64,000 nucleotides of DNA from Terriglobia bacterium (GCA_025363475.1 JANYDS010000078.1:22667-86666), one strand, 5' to 3'. Counted from the first letter of the stretch, positions 44,205 to 54,076 are shown. Translations and numbers: made by a program. Notes: generated by a model not told the origin, from the sequence alone.

Positions 44205-47200
44205 TTGACACTGCATTGGTTACGGATTGAATGTCTTGCCGCAGTCGCGCTGTCTTTGACGGCGCCAGCTTTCGCGCAAAATCGCTATGGTCTGCTGCTT
44301 GAGGACGAGCCGGTAACGGCCAGGTTCTCGCGGCGTGCCGACCTGCAGTCGGCCGCAGCTGCAGCCTACCGTCGAAGGGTGGAGAGTGCGCAGAGCGGCG
44401 TCCGCGCGGAACTGGCCAACCGCAATATCGCGATTACCGGGGCCGTGACTACGCTCGCCAACGCCGTCTTCGTTACCGCTTCTCCTGATCGTCTGGCTGA
44501 ACTCAAGAGCTTGCCGGGTGTCAGGGGTGTGATCCCCATGCGCCGCCACGAGGCGCTGTTAAGCCGCGCTACGACGCTGATGGGGGCCTTGGACGCGTGG
44601 AACGCAACTCCGGGCGGAGTGGCTAATGCGGGCGCGGGAATCAAGATCGCGATCTTTGATACAGGCGTCGATCAGGCCAATGCGGTGTTTCAGGACCCGT
44701 CGCTGCCCATGCCCGCAGGCTTCCCCAAAGGCGATATAGCTTTCACTACTAACAAAGTGATCGTGGCCCGCAGCTACATCAAGCAACTGGGAGCAGGTAG
44801 TAGTGCTGCCAACCCGGCTGCAGATTCCCGCCCTGACGATTTTTCACCCCGCGATCACGTCGGACACGGCACAGCCACGGCTAGCGCCGCAGCCGGCTTT
44901 TCGGCCACAGGCACCGTCACCATCAGGGGCATGGCACCGAAAGCTTACATCGGTAACTACAAGATCATCGGCTCACCCCAGATTAATGACGGCACTTATG
45001 ACGACATCATGATTCTGGCGCTGAACGACGCGATGAGTGATGGCATGGATATTGTTTCCATGTCAATCGCGGGCTCGGCACTCACCGGGCCGCTCGATAC
45101 CGGAGCGACTTGCGGTCAGCCCGCAAAGGTCCCGTGCGACCTGGCGGCATATACTTTCGAACAAGCAGCCAAAAGTGGCATGGTGATCCTGGTGGCAGCG
45201 GGCAACTCCGGACCCGGTTACGGCTCAATCTCTTCGCCCTCAAGCGCGCCCAGTGTGATGGCAGTGGGTGCCACCACGAATTCGCACAGTTTCTCACCCC
45301 TGGTGCAGGTATCGGGTGCTGCTGTTCCCAATACCATTAATTCGATTAGTGCCCTGCGCTCCACAGCGTCAAGCACCGTTGGCGGCACCGTAACAGCGCC
45401 GCTGGTGGATATAACCACACTGGGCGATGATGGCCGTGCCTGCTCACCCTTGCCTGCCTATTCGCTGAATGGCTCCATTGCTCTCATATTACGGGGGCCG
45501 TGCACTTTTTCCGTGAAGATGACGAATGCCGTGAATGCGGGCGCGGCCGGGGTTATTTTCTACAACACCACCACGCAGCAGTTCACTGGTCCCGGCGGTT
45601 TGGGTTCGTTTATACAATCTGCGGTCATGGTTGCGAATGCCGATGGCGTCAACCTCAAGACTTTCCTCGCCACACATCCGGGCTATCCGGCAAGCATCAA
45701 CCCTTACGCGGTTGAAATTTCCGGTCAGGTTCCCAATAATCTGGCGAGTTTTTCTTCCAGAGGCCCGGCTCTTGGTACCAACGGAATCAAGCCCGATCTA
45801 CTGGCTACGGGTTCTTCGCTTTATATGGCTGCCCAGAAGTATGATCCGCTGGGCGAGATGTTCAGTGCGGATGGTTTCATTTTCGCTGCCGGTACCAGCT
45901 TTTCGACTCCCCTGGCGGCGGGTGCCGCGGCTCTGGTGAAACAGAATCATCCGGGCTACTCGGCAGCGCAGATCCGGTCCGCGCTAATCGATACCGTCAC
46001 ACAGGACGTTACTTTAGACGATGGCGGAAATGCAGTAAATTTCTTGCAGACCGGGCCCGGGCGGATGACCGTCGATCAGGCGATCAAGAGCAACCTCACT
46101 GCCACCCCGGCGACCTTATCGTTCGGTGCCATCGCGGCCGTTCCCGCAACACTGACGTTTGAGCTTACCAATACCGGCAGTACGACGGCTGCGCTGACAC
46201 TGTCCAATAGTTCGGCCAATAATCCCGTGACTGTAGCTCCGACAAGCGTTTCGCTGGCTGCGGGCGCAAGTACAACCGTTACGGTTTCCGTGACCGGGGG
46301 ACTGCCCACAGCCGGATTCTACAGCGGTGCAGTGACCGTTGCGGGCGGTGCCGTTCCCTTCCGCGTCCCCTATATGTGCCTCGCGGGCAGCGGGAAAGCG
46401 GTCAATTTTCAGGCTTTGAGCGGCGACTTCAATGATGGCACCGTGAATCAGCCCATCCCGGACGGGGTGATTGCATTTCAGCTCACCGACAGCTTTGGTG
46501 TGGCGGTTGCGGCCCAGCCGGTCAGTTTTTTTATACCCGACAACGGTGTCACATTGTCGAAGGTATCCACCGCTACAGACGCTTACGGCATGGCCTACGC
46601 GTCCGTTACAATGGGTCCTGTCGCCAGGGGTTCGAACAATCCTTATTTGATCTCCGCCTGCGCGGCCTTAGCGTGTACCGCGAATTTTGCACAGACTAAT
46701 TCGCTGGGATACCAATTCACGGAGTATTCGCGGGCAGCTCCGGCAATCACGCCGGCAGGCGTGGTGAACGCGGCGAGCTACCAGCAGCCCGTGGCCCCCG
46801 GTTCCTATATTGCGATCTTCGGGACAGGTATGTATGACGCTGAACTTTCCGCTACCGGAAACCCGCTGGAAGTGAATTCACAACAACGTCTTCCGCTGGT
46901 GATCGATTTCACTACGGTGAGCTTCGACGTACCATCGGCAAAGCTGAGCGTTCCAGGCAGACTCTACTACATCAGCGCAGGGCAACTGGGCCTGCAGGTA
47001 CCCTGGGAACTTGCGGGGCAGACTTCGGCGCAGGTCAAGGTGAGCATTGATTTCACCAGCGGCAATGTGGTGACGATCCCGCTGTCAAATTACGCTCCGG
47101 CGTTATTTCCAGTGGGCGCTTTCGCCGCTGCGACCAATGATAAGGGCGTAATTACTGCGGCGAATCCGGCCGCACGCAGTTCGTTGATCACGCTTTACGC

Positions 47201-47462
47201 GAATGGAATGGGACCGGTGGATAATACTCCGGTCTCAGGCGAACCGACGCCGCTCTCGCCGCTGGCGCGTACCACCACCACGCCGGTTGTGACGATTGGC
47301 GGCCAGTTTGCTCAAGTACTTTTCAGCGGCCTCGCGCCGGGGTCGATTGGTCTGTATCAGATCAATGTCCAGGTGCCGGCCGGGCTCGCTGCGGGCACGC
47401 AAACGTTGGGGGTTTCCATTGGTGGCGCATCGGCCAGAACCACATCCCTACCCGTGATTTAA
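44205..47462 (+). CDS. secreted subtilisin-family (S8) protease with PA insert and TIGR03437 C-terminal domain
   Basis: The 1085-residue protein has a signal peptide from a TTG start ('AAVALSLTAPAFAQN'), an I9-like prodomain (about 25-110) and an S8 catalytic domain: Asp in 'IAIFDTGVDQA' (about 150), His in 'DHVGHGTATASAA' (about 222) and Ser in 'AGTSFSTPLAAGAAAL' (about 564). A PA domain is inserted around 430-500. Ig-like domains follow ('LSFGAIAAVPATLTFELTNTGS'), then a C-terminal region beginning 'VVNAASYQQPVAPGSYIAIFGTGM' that matches the Solibacter-type TIGR03437 domain. It is exported and probably acts at the cell surface. All three catalytic residues are present. Confidence 0.92.
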   Translation: MTLHWLRIECLAAVALSLTAPAFAQNRYGLLLEDEPVTARFSRRADLQSAAAAAYRRRVESAQSGVRAELANRNIAITGAVTTLANAVFVTASPDRLAELKSLPGVRGVIPMRRHEALLSRATTLMGALDAWNATPGGVANAGAGIKIAIFDTGVDQANAVFQDPSLPMPAGFPKGDIAFTTNKVIVARSYIKQLGAGSSAANPAADSRPDDFSPRDHVGHGTATASAAAGFSATGTVTIRGMAPKAYIGNYKIIGSPQINDGTYDDIMILALNDAMSDGMDIVSMSIAGSALTGPLDTGATCGQPAKVPCDLAAYTFEQAAKSGMVILVAAGNSGPGYGSISSPSSAPSVMAVGATTNSHSFSPLVQVSGAAVPNTINSISALRSTASSTVGGTVTAPLVDITTLGDDGRACSPLPAYSLNGSIALILRGPCTFSVKMTNAVNAGAAGVIFYNTTTQQFTGPGGLGSFIQSAVMVANADGVNLKTFLATHPGYPASINPYAVEISGQVPNNLASFSSRGPALGTNGIKPDLLATGSSLYMAAQKYDPLGEMFSADGFIFAAGTSFSTPLAAGAAALVKQNHPGYSAAQIRSALIDTVTQDVTLDDGGNAVNFLQTGPGRMTVDQAIKSNLTATPATLSFGAIAAVPATLTFELTNTGSTTAALTLSNSSANNPVTVAPTSVSLAAGASTTVTVSVTGGLPTAGFYSGAVTVAGGAVPFRVPYMCLAGSGKAVNFQALSGDFNDGTVNQPIPDGVIAFQLTDSFGVAVAAQPVSFFIPDNGVTLSKVSTATDAYGMAYASVTMGPVARGSNNPYLISACAALACTANFAQTNSLGYQFTEYSRAAPAITPAGVVNAASYQQPVAPGSYIAIFGTGMYDAELSATGNPLEVNSQQRLPLVIDFTTVSFDVPSAKLSVPGRLYYISAGQLGLQVPWELAGQTSAQVKVSIDFTSGNVVTIPLSNYAPALFPVGAFAAATNDKGVITAANPAARSSLITLYANGMGPVDNTPVSGEPTPLSPLARTTTTPVVTIGGQFAQVLFSGLAPGSIGLYQINVQVPAGLAAGTQTLGVSIGGASARTTSLPVI

Positions 47463-47490
47463 CTGCAAGGATAAACTGTAAAGACGCGGT

Positions 47491-47943
47491 ATGAAATCAT
47501 TAGCGCAGCCCGACGTCTGCACCTTAATCCGGCGGCGCATTGCGAGCGTCCAGCAGGGCAGTCCGCGAGCCTGGGGCAAGATGACACCGCATCAAATGTT
47601 GTGCCATCTGTCGGATTCTTTCCTGGTTGGACTCGGGGAAAAACCGGCCAGTGATATCAGTACCTGGGCCAGCCGGAACGTGGTTAAGCACGTGGCTTTG
47701 AATCTTCCTGTCCAGTGGCCGAAAGACATACCGACCAGGCCGGAAATGGAACAAGGCAAGGGCGGCACCAGCCCAGACGATTTCGAACTCGACCGCCTCG
47801 GTCTGCTTACTGTGATCGACCGTTTTCTCAAAGCTAATTACGATGACGCGGTACACCCCATGTTCGGTCGCATGAAACCGAAGGAATGGCTGCGCTGGGG
47901 CTACCTGCACGCGGACCATCATCTGCGGCAATTCGGCGAATAA
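47491..47943 (+). CDS. DUF1569/DinB-like family protein
   Basis: The 150-residue protein has 'WGKMTPHQMLCHLSDSF' and 'GYLHADHHLRQFGE', the spaced histidines of DUF1569 proteins, which share the DinB four-helix metal-binding bundle. They are cytosolic and may bind a metal or act as thiol-dependent transferases; no reaction is established for this branch. It follows the protease by 28 bases and precedes the MFS gene by 21, so it may be co-transcribed with both. Confidence 0.82.
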   Translation: MKSLAQPDVCTLIRRRIASVQQGSPRAWGKMTPHQMLCHLSDSFLVGLGEKPASDISTWASRNVVKHVALNLPVQWPKDIPTRPEMEQGKGGTSPDDFELDRLGLLTVIDRFLKANYDDAVHPMFGRMKPKEWLRWGYLHADHHLRQFGE

Positions 47944-47964
47944 GACCAGTGCGAAGCTGGTAGG

Positions 47965-49161
47965 TTGGACGCTTACTCCTCCTTTCGCATCCGGGATTAC
48001 AGGTTGCTGGTCGCGGCCACATTTCTTTCGGGCTTCGGTTTCCAGATGCTCTCGGTAGCTGTCAGCTGGGATCTGTATGTGCTCACAAAATCAGCCATCG
48101 TATTGGGCAATGTGGGTCTCGCGCAAGTCGCTCCGTTTCTGATTTTTGCGCTGTTTGCCGGGCAGTTTGCTGACAGGCATGACCGGCGTCGCATCATGAT
48201 TTATACGCAGGTGCTGTTCGTTGCTGCTTCTGCACTGCTTTTGGCTGGATTTCATTCCGTTGCCACGATTTATGCCTGCCTGTTTCTGACTGCTTCGGCG
48301 CGGGCTTTTCAATGGCCCGCACGGCAGGGAGTGCTGCCACTGATTGTGCCCACAGAATCCATCTCGAACGCGATCACGTGGAACAGCAGTGTTATGGAGG
48401 TTGCCAGTGTCACAGGCCCTGCTGTGGGCGGAATTCTGGTGGCGACTACGGGCAGCGCAGCTGTTTACGTGATCCAGGTGTTGTGTGCGCTGCTAACGCT
48501 GGCGTGTTATTGGCTGATGGAATACCGCAGTCCGGCGCTCGGTACCAGAGCAGCCAAACCGGGCGCGCGCGGCTTGCTGGAGGGCGTGCGCTTTGTGTGG
48601 AATCACAAACTGATTCTGCCCGCGATGACTCTCGATCTGCTGGGTGTGCTGTTTGGCGGCGCCACTGCGTTGCTGCCGATTTATGCGGTAGAGATTCTTC
48701 ATTCAGGGCCGCAGGGCCTTGGCTGGCTACGGGCTGCACCCTCCATTGGCGCGGTGGCGATGGCGGTGGTGTCTGCTCATCGGTCCCGTATTGCAGCTGC
48801 GGGAAGGTCATTGCTGTTTGCGGTGGCGGGTTTTGGCGCGGCTACTGCGGTGTTTGGAATCTCACGGTCATTCTGGCTTTCATTCGCGATGCTGTTGTTG
48901 ATTGGGGCGCTTGATAACGTGAGTGTGGTGCTGCGGCAATCGTTAATTCAGACGGAAACGCCGGATTATGTTCGGGGGCGCGTGATGGCGGTGAACAGCA
49001 TTTTTATCAGCTGTTCCAATCAGTTTGGTGCGGTGGAATCGGGCTGGACGGCGGCGTGGTTTGGAGCGGTCCGCAGTGTTGCCGGCGGGGGTTTGGCGAC
49101 GGTAATGGTTGTGGCTGTCGCGGCAATTGTCTCTCCTGCGTTGCGGAAGTGGCGGCAGTAG
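47965..49161 (+). CDS. MFS transporter (EntS-like, MFS_3 type)
   Basis: The 398-residue protein has about 12 hydrophobic segments. The N-terminal 'FRIRDYRLLVAATFLSGFGFQM' and the loop 2-3 motif 'GQFADRHDRRRIMIYTQ' are typical of the MFS_3 branch that contains the enterobactin exporter EntS and macrolide exporters. 'DNVSVVLRQSLIQTETPDYVRGRVMAVNSIF' in the second half is also characteristic. It is probably a proton-driven exporter; the substrate is unknown. The start is a TTG at 47965. Confidence 0.87.
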   Translation: MDAYSSFRIRDYRLLVAATFLSGFGFQMLSVAVSWDLYVLTKSAIVLGNVGLAQVAPFLIFALFAGQFADRHDRRRIMIYTQVLFVAASALLLAGFHSVATIYACLFLTASARAFQWPARQGVLPLIVPTESISNAITWNSSVMEVASVTGPAVGGILVATTGSAAVYVIQVLCALLTLACYWLMEYRSPALGTRAAKPGARGLLEGVRFVWNHKLILPAMTLDLLGVLFGGATALLPIYAVEILHSGPQGLGWLRAAPSIGAVAMAVVSAHRSRIAAAGRSLLFAVAGFGAATAVFGISRSFWLSFAMLLLIGALDNVSVVLRQSLIQTETPDYVRGRVMAVNSIFISCSNQFGAVESGWTAAWFGAVRSVAGGGLATVMVVAVAAIVSPALRKWRQ

Positions 49162-49189
49162 GCAGAGATTTTTTCTTGCCAAGTGTATA

Positions 49190-49549
49190 GTGAACCCAGT
49201 TTCCGCAGCCCGTCAGATTGCCGACGGGCTGCGGGTACTTCTGGTGGACCGCCAGCTTGAGCCTGGTACGGATTTGCCTTCGGTGCGCAGGTTGGCTGTG
49301 GATCTGGGCGTTCACTTCAGTACTGTCGCCGAAGATTATCGGGCACTGGCGGCGGAAGGCTGGCTGGAACTGAGGCACGGTCGGGGTGCAGTTTTGTTGT
49401 CGCGCGGATGCCTTCAATAAAAAAACAAAAACTGGGCGGAGGAATTCCGTGACCGTGTGCGCGGCACCGTGGCGCAACTGCGTTCACAGGGTATACCCGC
49501 CGGCAACATTGCAGACGAACTGATTGCCATTGCGAAAGGAGTTACAAAA
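49190..49549 (+). pseudogene. GntR-family (YtrA-like) regulator split by an in-frame TAA
   Basis: From a GTG at 49190 a 76-residue winged-helix fragment reads 'AARQIADGLRVLLVDRQLEPGTDLPSVRRLAVDLGV' and ends at a TAA (49418-49420) after 'LSRGCLQ'. The same frame then continues 'NWAEEFRDRVRGTVAQLRSQGIPAGNIADELIAI', which is the normal C-terminal helical part of these short regulators. The break lies beside an A-rich stretch ('AATAAAAAAACAAAAACTGG'). Regulators of this type control the membrane-protein gene next to them, which is also broken here. The truncated product might still bind DNA but would lack dimer contacts. Confidence 0.75.
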
Positions 49550-50197
49550 TTGATATTTCTGATTCCCGCGCTCATTCTGCTAACTTCGGTTTCCCTCTTT
49601 TTCAGACCGGAACCGAGCCGCAAAAATCTTCTGTTTGGTGTTCCCATCACTGCGGAATTTCGTAAGAGTAATGCTGCAAGGCGGGCGATCCGGTGGTACC
49701 GGATTGCGGTCCTTGCGGGCAGTTGCCTGGCGGCAGCAGGATGGACATGGGCTCACGTGGAAAACAGCCGCGCACTTGCTCTTCAGGCTGCAGTTTTTGT
49801 TGTTCGGTGGTTACACGGCTTACTTCATCCAGAGCTGGGCACTGAAGACTATCGCAGAACCTGCGTTCCGTTTCCGCGAAGCCACCCTGGCAGTTGAAAA
49901 TGAACAGATTCCGCCTGCGATCTGGCTGGCTGCGGCACCGCCTGTCGTGCTGGCGGTATTGTGTATCTGGCTTTACGGAGCCGGGCAGTATGCCCAGGCA
50001 TCTCCCTGCCGGAATGGCTCTACACTGTAGTGACTTTGTCGGCGGTATTCGCGGGATGCGTCATTTTGTTCACACTGTCCGGACGAGTCCGAGAACCCCT
50101 CGATCCGACTCCCTACGAATGCTGGAAAGGCGGCATATTCTATTTCAATCCCGCCGATGCGGCGTTGTTTGTGGAGAAGCGCGATGGCTGGGGATAG
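49550..50197 (+). pseudogene. decayed membrane protein, DUF1648/DUF5808-like
   Basis: A TTG at 49550 with 'AAAGGAG' upstream starts a membrane helix and 'SRKNLLFGVPITAEFRKSNAARRAIRWYR', the marker of this family. The reading then moves to a second frame ('FREATLAVENEQIPPAIWLAAAPPVVLAVLCIWL') near 49790 and back to the first near 49990, where the family's C-terminal 'YECWKGGIFYFNPADAALFVEKR' appears before an early stop. At least two frameshifts and a missing middle section show decay. The family usually sits behind a YtrA-type regulator, as it does here. Confidence 0.7.
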
Positions 50198-50202
50198 CCA
50201 TC

Positions 50203-51102
50203 TTATTCGTCAAACAGTTCATCAATAGTCCGGGCGTCGAGCAACCGCAGGCTGGCTGATGTCAATTGGTCCGGCTTTAGAGCCGCGAGGCGTTTTCGGA
50301 CTCGGGGCGGGACAGATCCAAACCGCTTGCCGACCAGCCCCAGTAAGAGTTCCATTTGGCCTTCTACCCGGCCTTCTACCCGGCCTTTCACTCGGCCCTC
50401 TGCCAGGCCTGCAAGCCTGGCGGCGACCTGGCTTTCCTTAACGGCCACTGCGCTCTGCTCGCGGACCATCGCCATCATCACTTTGTCATGCTTAAGGTCT
50501 TCAAAGTAGTCGTTCAGTATCGGCATCTTTTTCGCCTCCCGCTTCGCCTCACCAGTTAGTTTTCGCAGACCTGCAACAATAAAAAACTCAGCCAGAGCTT
50601 TCCCCCGCTCTTCCCTTGACCCGGCGGCAATCTGCGACAGTATCCGGCGCAAGGTCTCACGCTGATTCCTTATTTGCGTCAGTACCGCAAGTATATTGTC
50701 GCCCAGGTTTTCGCTGGCGAGCAAGTGGTCTCCGTTCAAGTCACGAATATCCACAAGGCGAAAGCGGTAGGTCCAGCCGGAGCCTTCCACCGAATCCTTC
50801 ATGCGAAGTGCCGGTTCACCGACGTACAACGCAACCTGCCGGGGAATACGCCGATAGCGCCGGGCAATTCCAAATAGATACTCGCCCATACGCAATGAGA
50901 AATCCTTCTCGTTGCGCGCCTGCAGTTCAATATGGACGAGGTCCCCCTTCGGCGACTCTCCCAGCAAATCCACTCGGCGGTTGTTAACCTGTGGAGCCTC
51001 CACATTCAGCCATCGGAGCGAGGATGTGCCAGTCAGCGCGTTCAACAGCGCGCTGCCCGGCCGGGTCAGAATGCTTTTCAGGGTTACATCATACTCATGC
51101 AT
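50203..51102 (-). CDS. Rpn/PD-(D/E)XK nuclease family putative transposase-like protein with DUF4351 tail
   Basis: From the ATG at 51102 the 299-residue protein has an N-terminal 'MHEYDVTLKSILTRPG', a PD-(D/E)XK-like core ('NNRRVDLLGESPKGDLVHIELQARNEKDF') and 'YLFGIARRYRR', followed by 'ALYVGEPALRM'. A repeated GRV(E/K) stretch ('GRVKGRVEGRVEGQM', visible in DNA as near-identical 12-base units around 50360-50400) links to a C-terminal DUF4351-like helical domain ('LLLGLVGKRFGSVPPRVRKRL'). Members of the Rpn family are recombination-promoting nucleases; this branch is usually annotated as a transposase. Mobility is not shown here because no terminal repeats were found. Confidence 0.78.
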   Translation of the reverse strand: MHEYDVTLKSILTRPGSALLNALTGTSSLRWLNVEAPQVNNRRVDLLGESPKGDLVHIELQARNEKDFSLRMGEYLFGIARRYRRIPRQVALYVGEPALRMKDSVEGSGWTYRFRLVDIRDLNGDHLLASENLGDNILAVLTQIRNQRETLRRILSQIAAGSREERGKALAEFFIVAGLRKLTGEAKREAKKMPILNDYFEDLKHDKVMMAMVREQSAVAVKESQVAARLAGLAEGRVKGRVEGRVEGQMELLLGLVGKRFGSVPPRVRKRLAALKPDQLTSASLRLLDARTIDELFDE

Positions 51103-51161
51103 GGAACAGGCTAAATAGTGCCTGCCACCGGAAATGCTCTCATGCCTCTCCGCAATAACGG

Positions 51162-51191
51162 AAAAGGGCAGCGGAAACATCACCGCTGCCC
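51162..51191 (-). terminator. rho-independent terminator of hppA
   Basis: On the minus strand a perfect 9-base stem ('GGGCAGCGG'/'CCGCTGCCC', loop TGATGTTT) is followed by TTTT. It lies 27 bases after the hppA stop. Confidence 0.82.
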
Positions 51192-51217
51192 TCTAATACG
51201 ACCGACCAGTCTCGCGT

Positions 51218-53758
51218 TTAGTGAGAATGCGGTTCGCCACCGCCATGGCTGTGGGTATGGCCACCATGACTGTGCGCGTGTGTTTTGCCGCCATGCTTAT
51301 GGGTGTGTTCGGTCTTGTCGTCCGAGTGAATCCGCATACTATAGAAAGAGCGGTACACGAACACCAGAGCTACAAGAAGGAACCCTACCGCCAGAATTCG
51401 GGTGGTCATCACTCCCTCTTGTTCAGACAAAGAAACAGCCAGTTCCACGGCCAACAAGCCAAACAAAGTCGTGAATTTGATGATCGGATTGAGAGCAACC
51501 GAGGACGTATCTTTGAATGGATCGCCTACCGTATCGCCAACCACCGTCGCATCATGCAGCGGCGTACCCTTCTGCTTCAACTCAGTCTCAACAACCTTCT
51601 TTGCGTTATCCCATGCCCCGCCGGCATTGGCCATAAACAACGCCTGATACAAACCAAACAGCGCTATCGAAATCAGGTATCCAATGAACAGGAAAGGCTC
51701 AGCGAAGGCAAAGGCCAGTGTGGCAAAGAAGACCGCCACAAAGATATTGAACATGCCCTTCTGCGCATACCGGGTACAAATTGCCACCACCGCTTTGCTG
51801 TCCGCGACTGATGCCTTGGTCACACCCTCCAGCTTGATGTTTTCCTTGATGTATTCCACCGCGCGGTAAGCACCCGTGGTAACAGCCTGCATGGACGCAC
51901 CGGTGAACCAGTAAACCACCGCGCCGCCAGCCATCAACCCGAGCAGGAACGGCGGATGCAGAATCGACAGTTTGTACAGATTCGCGGTCAGCTTGTCGGT
52001 GAGCGAAATGATAATCGAGAAGATCATCGTCGTTGCACCCACAACCGCCGTGCCGATCAGTACCGGCTTGGCCGTGGCCTTGAAGGTATTGCCCGCGCCG
52101 TCGTTCTTTTCAAGATTGTCCTTGGCCGCTTCAAAATCCGGCAGGAATCCAAAATCTCTCTGAATTTCCTGTTTGATGTTCGGGATATCTTCAATCAGCG
52201 AAAGTTCGTAAACCGACTGCGCGTTATCCGTAACCGGGCCGTAGGAATCAACGGCGATGGTCACAGGACCCATCGAGAGGAAGCCGAAGGCAATCAGACC
52301 GAAAGCGAACACCGCAGGTGCGATCATCAGATTGGCAAAACCGAGCGTACTCACAGCGTAGCCGAGACCCATCAGAACCATCATTGCCATGCCCAGCCAG
52401 AACGCGCTGAAGTTACCGGCCACCAAGCCCGAGAGGATGTTCAGAGAAGCGCCGCCCTCATCCGAAGACGTGACCACCTCACCCACATGCCGTGAACTGG
52501 TGGAAGTGAAGACCTTGACGATTTCCGGAATCACCGCGCCAGCCAGAGTGCCACAGGTCATGACGGTGGAAAGCTTCCACCACATTGTCGTGTCGCCGCC
52601 GAGATCGGGAATAATCAGGTACGACACGGCGTAGGTGGCAAGAATGGAAATCAGCGAAGTCAGCCGCACCAGCCAGGTGAGAGGCGCTTCATAATCGTAA
52701 TGTTTCAGGTTGGCGAAACGGGCAGTTGCAATCGCTTCATTAATGAAGTAGGAAATCGCCGAGGTAGCCACCATGACCACGCCGTTAACAAACATCCAGA
52801 CCAGCAACTGCACCTGTACCAGCGGGTTTTTCACCGCCAGAAGAATGAACGAAATCAGCGCCACCGCAGTGACACCGTACGTCTCAAAGCCATCCGCGCT
52901 GGGGCCAACCGAATCGCCCGCGTTATCGCCGGTGCAATCCGCAATCACACCCGGGTTGCGGGCATCGTCTTCTTTAATCTTGAAGGCAATCTTCATCAGA
53001 TCGGAACCGATGTCCGCGATTTTGGTGAAGATACCGCCAGCCACACGCAAAGCGGCGGCTCCCAGAGATTCACCAATAGCGAAACCAATGAAACAAGGCC
53101 CCGCGTAATCGCTGGGCATGAAGAGCAGGATGGAAAGCAGGATCAATAATTCAAGGCTGATCAGCACCATGCCAATGCTCATGCCGGCACGCAGCGGGAT
53201 CTGGTAGCACGGGAACGGCATACCTTTAAGGCTGGCGAAGGCCGTGCGTGAATTGGCGAACGTATTGACACGGATGGCGTACCAGGCGATTGTGTAGCTG
53301 CCCAGAATTCCGAGCACGCTAAAGAGCAGAATGACCAGCACTTTGGTCGCTTCAAAATGACGGAAGAGGCCAAAATAAAGAACAATAATGACGCCGACGA
53401 ACGCTTCCAGAATCATCAGGAACTTACCCTGCGTAAAGAGGTAGGTCTTGCAGGTTTCCCAGATCAATTCAGAAACATCGCCCATCGATTTGTGGACGGG
53501 CAGTGCGCGCATGCGGCTGTAGGTTACGAGACCAAACAACAGGCCGAGAACGCCGACGACCAGTCCGATCATGAGCAGGCTGCGCCCGTTCATTCCCATA
53601 AATTGCGCTTGCGCGAAATCGGGGAGGATCAGATTCGCTTCACCACCGGACTGCGGTGCCTGGGCGAACCCCTGGGCCGGGACCAGAAGCAGAAGTAATA
53701 AGGTAAAAAGGACGGGAACGGTGAACAGACTTCGGCTTCGTGACAGTAACGCTTGCAA
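51218..53758 (-). CDS. hppA: membrane-bound proton/sodium-translocating pyrophosphatase
   Basis: The 846-residue protein starts at a TTG with 'AGGAGGAG' 8 bases upstream and has about 16 hydrophobic segments. Core H+-PPase blocks are present but divergent: 'GGIFTKIADIGSDL', 'EDDARNPGVIADCTGDNAGDSVGPSADGFETYG' (classical form DNVGDNVGDCAG), 'AGGAWDNAKKVVE' and 'GDTVGDPFKDTSSVALNP'. The K+-dependence switch reads 'GNTFKAT', with Lys instead of Ala, which predicts a K+-independent enzyme. It couples PPi hydrolysis to ion export across the inner membrane. The C-terminus carries an unusual His-rich tail of about 30 residues ('HTHKHGGKTHAHSHGGH'). There is a signal-like extra helix at the N-terminus. 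Confidence 0.93.
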   Translation of the reverse strand: MQALLSRSRSLFTVPVLFTLLLLLLVPAQGFAQAPQSGGEANLILPDFAQAQFMGMNGRSLLMIGLVVGVLGLLFGLVTYSRMRALPVHKSMGDVSELIWETCKTYLFTQGKFLMILEAFVGVIIVLYFGLFRHFEATKVLVILLFSVLGILGSYTIAWYAIRVNTFANSRTAFASLKGMPFPCYQIPLRAGMSIGMVLISLELLILLSILLFMPSDYAGPCFIGFAIGESLGAAALRVAGGIFTKIADIGSDLMKIAFKIKEDDARNPGVIADCTGDNAGDSVGPSADGFETYGVTAVALISFILLAVKNPLVQVQLLVWMFVNGVVMVATSAISYFINEAIATARFANLKHYDYEAPLTWLVRLTSLISILATYAVSYLIIPDLGGDTTMWWKLSTVMTCGTLAGAVIPEIVKVFTSTSSRHVGEVVTSSDEGGASLNILSGLVAGNFSAFWLGMAMMVLMGLGYAVSTLGFANLMIAPAVFAFGLIAFGFLSMGPVTIAVDSYGPVTDNAQSVYELSLIEDIPNIKQEIQRDFGFLPDFEAAKDNLEKNDGAGNTFKATAKPVLIGTAVVGATTMIFSIIISLTDKLTANLYKLSILHPPFLLGLMAGGAVVYWFTGASMQAVTTGAYRAVEYIKENIKLEGVTKASVADSKAVVAICTRYAQKGMFNIFVAVFFATLAFAFAEPFLFIGYLISIALFGLYQALFMANAGGAWDNAKKVVETELKQKGTPLHDATVVGDTVGDPFKDTSSVALNPIIKFTTLFGLLAVELAVSLSEQEGVMTTRILAVGFLLVALVFVYRSFYSMRIHSDDKTEHTHKHGGKTHAHSHGGHTHSHGGGEPHSH

Positions 53759-54017
53759 TGTAAAAACTCCTCCTGAGACGGGTCAGCGGATTTCGAGACT
53801 CGAAACGTACCAGCCTATATCAGGAAGTCGTACAAGCGCAACAGGGTGGGGCTGAGGACGTCCGAATCGGGCGAGTAGGGCTGGAACGTCGTGACCGACT
53901 AACACCTCAGCCGGAGTGGCCTATATATGGACTCCGCTGTTTGCCCTAACATGAAACTTCTGCTCCGGAGATAGCGAAGACGCGATTTGCATCAGGAGAT
54001 CAAGAGTTCCGAAAATG

Positions 54018-54046
54018 CAAAACCCCGCGTAGAGAGCGGGGTTCGC
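54018..54046 (+). promoter_or_regulatory. hairpin in the leader of the 26-residue ORF
   Basis: The arms 'AACCCCGC' and 'GCGGGGTT' form a perfect 8-base stem, 31 bases upstream of the small ORF start. No T-run follows on the plus strand. The rest of 53759-54017 shows nothing coding; only the hppA ribosome site is evident. Confidence 0.5.
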
Positions 54047-54076
54047 AAATCCCACGGGAGTGGAAAGGAGGTTCCT

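Noticed and set aside
50360-50400. CRISPR-like short repeats
   Set aside because: The near-identical 12-base units encode the GRVEGRV linker of the Rpn-like protein; there are no spacers.
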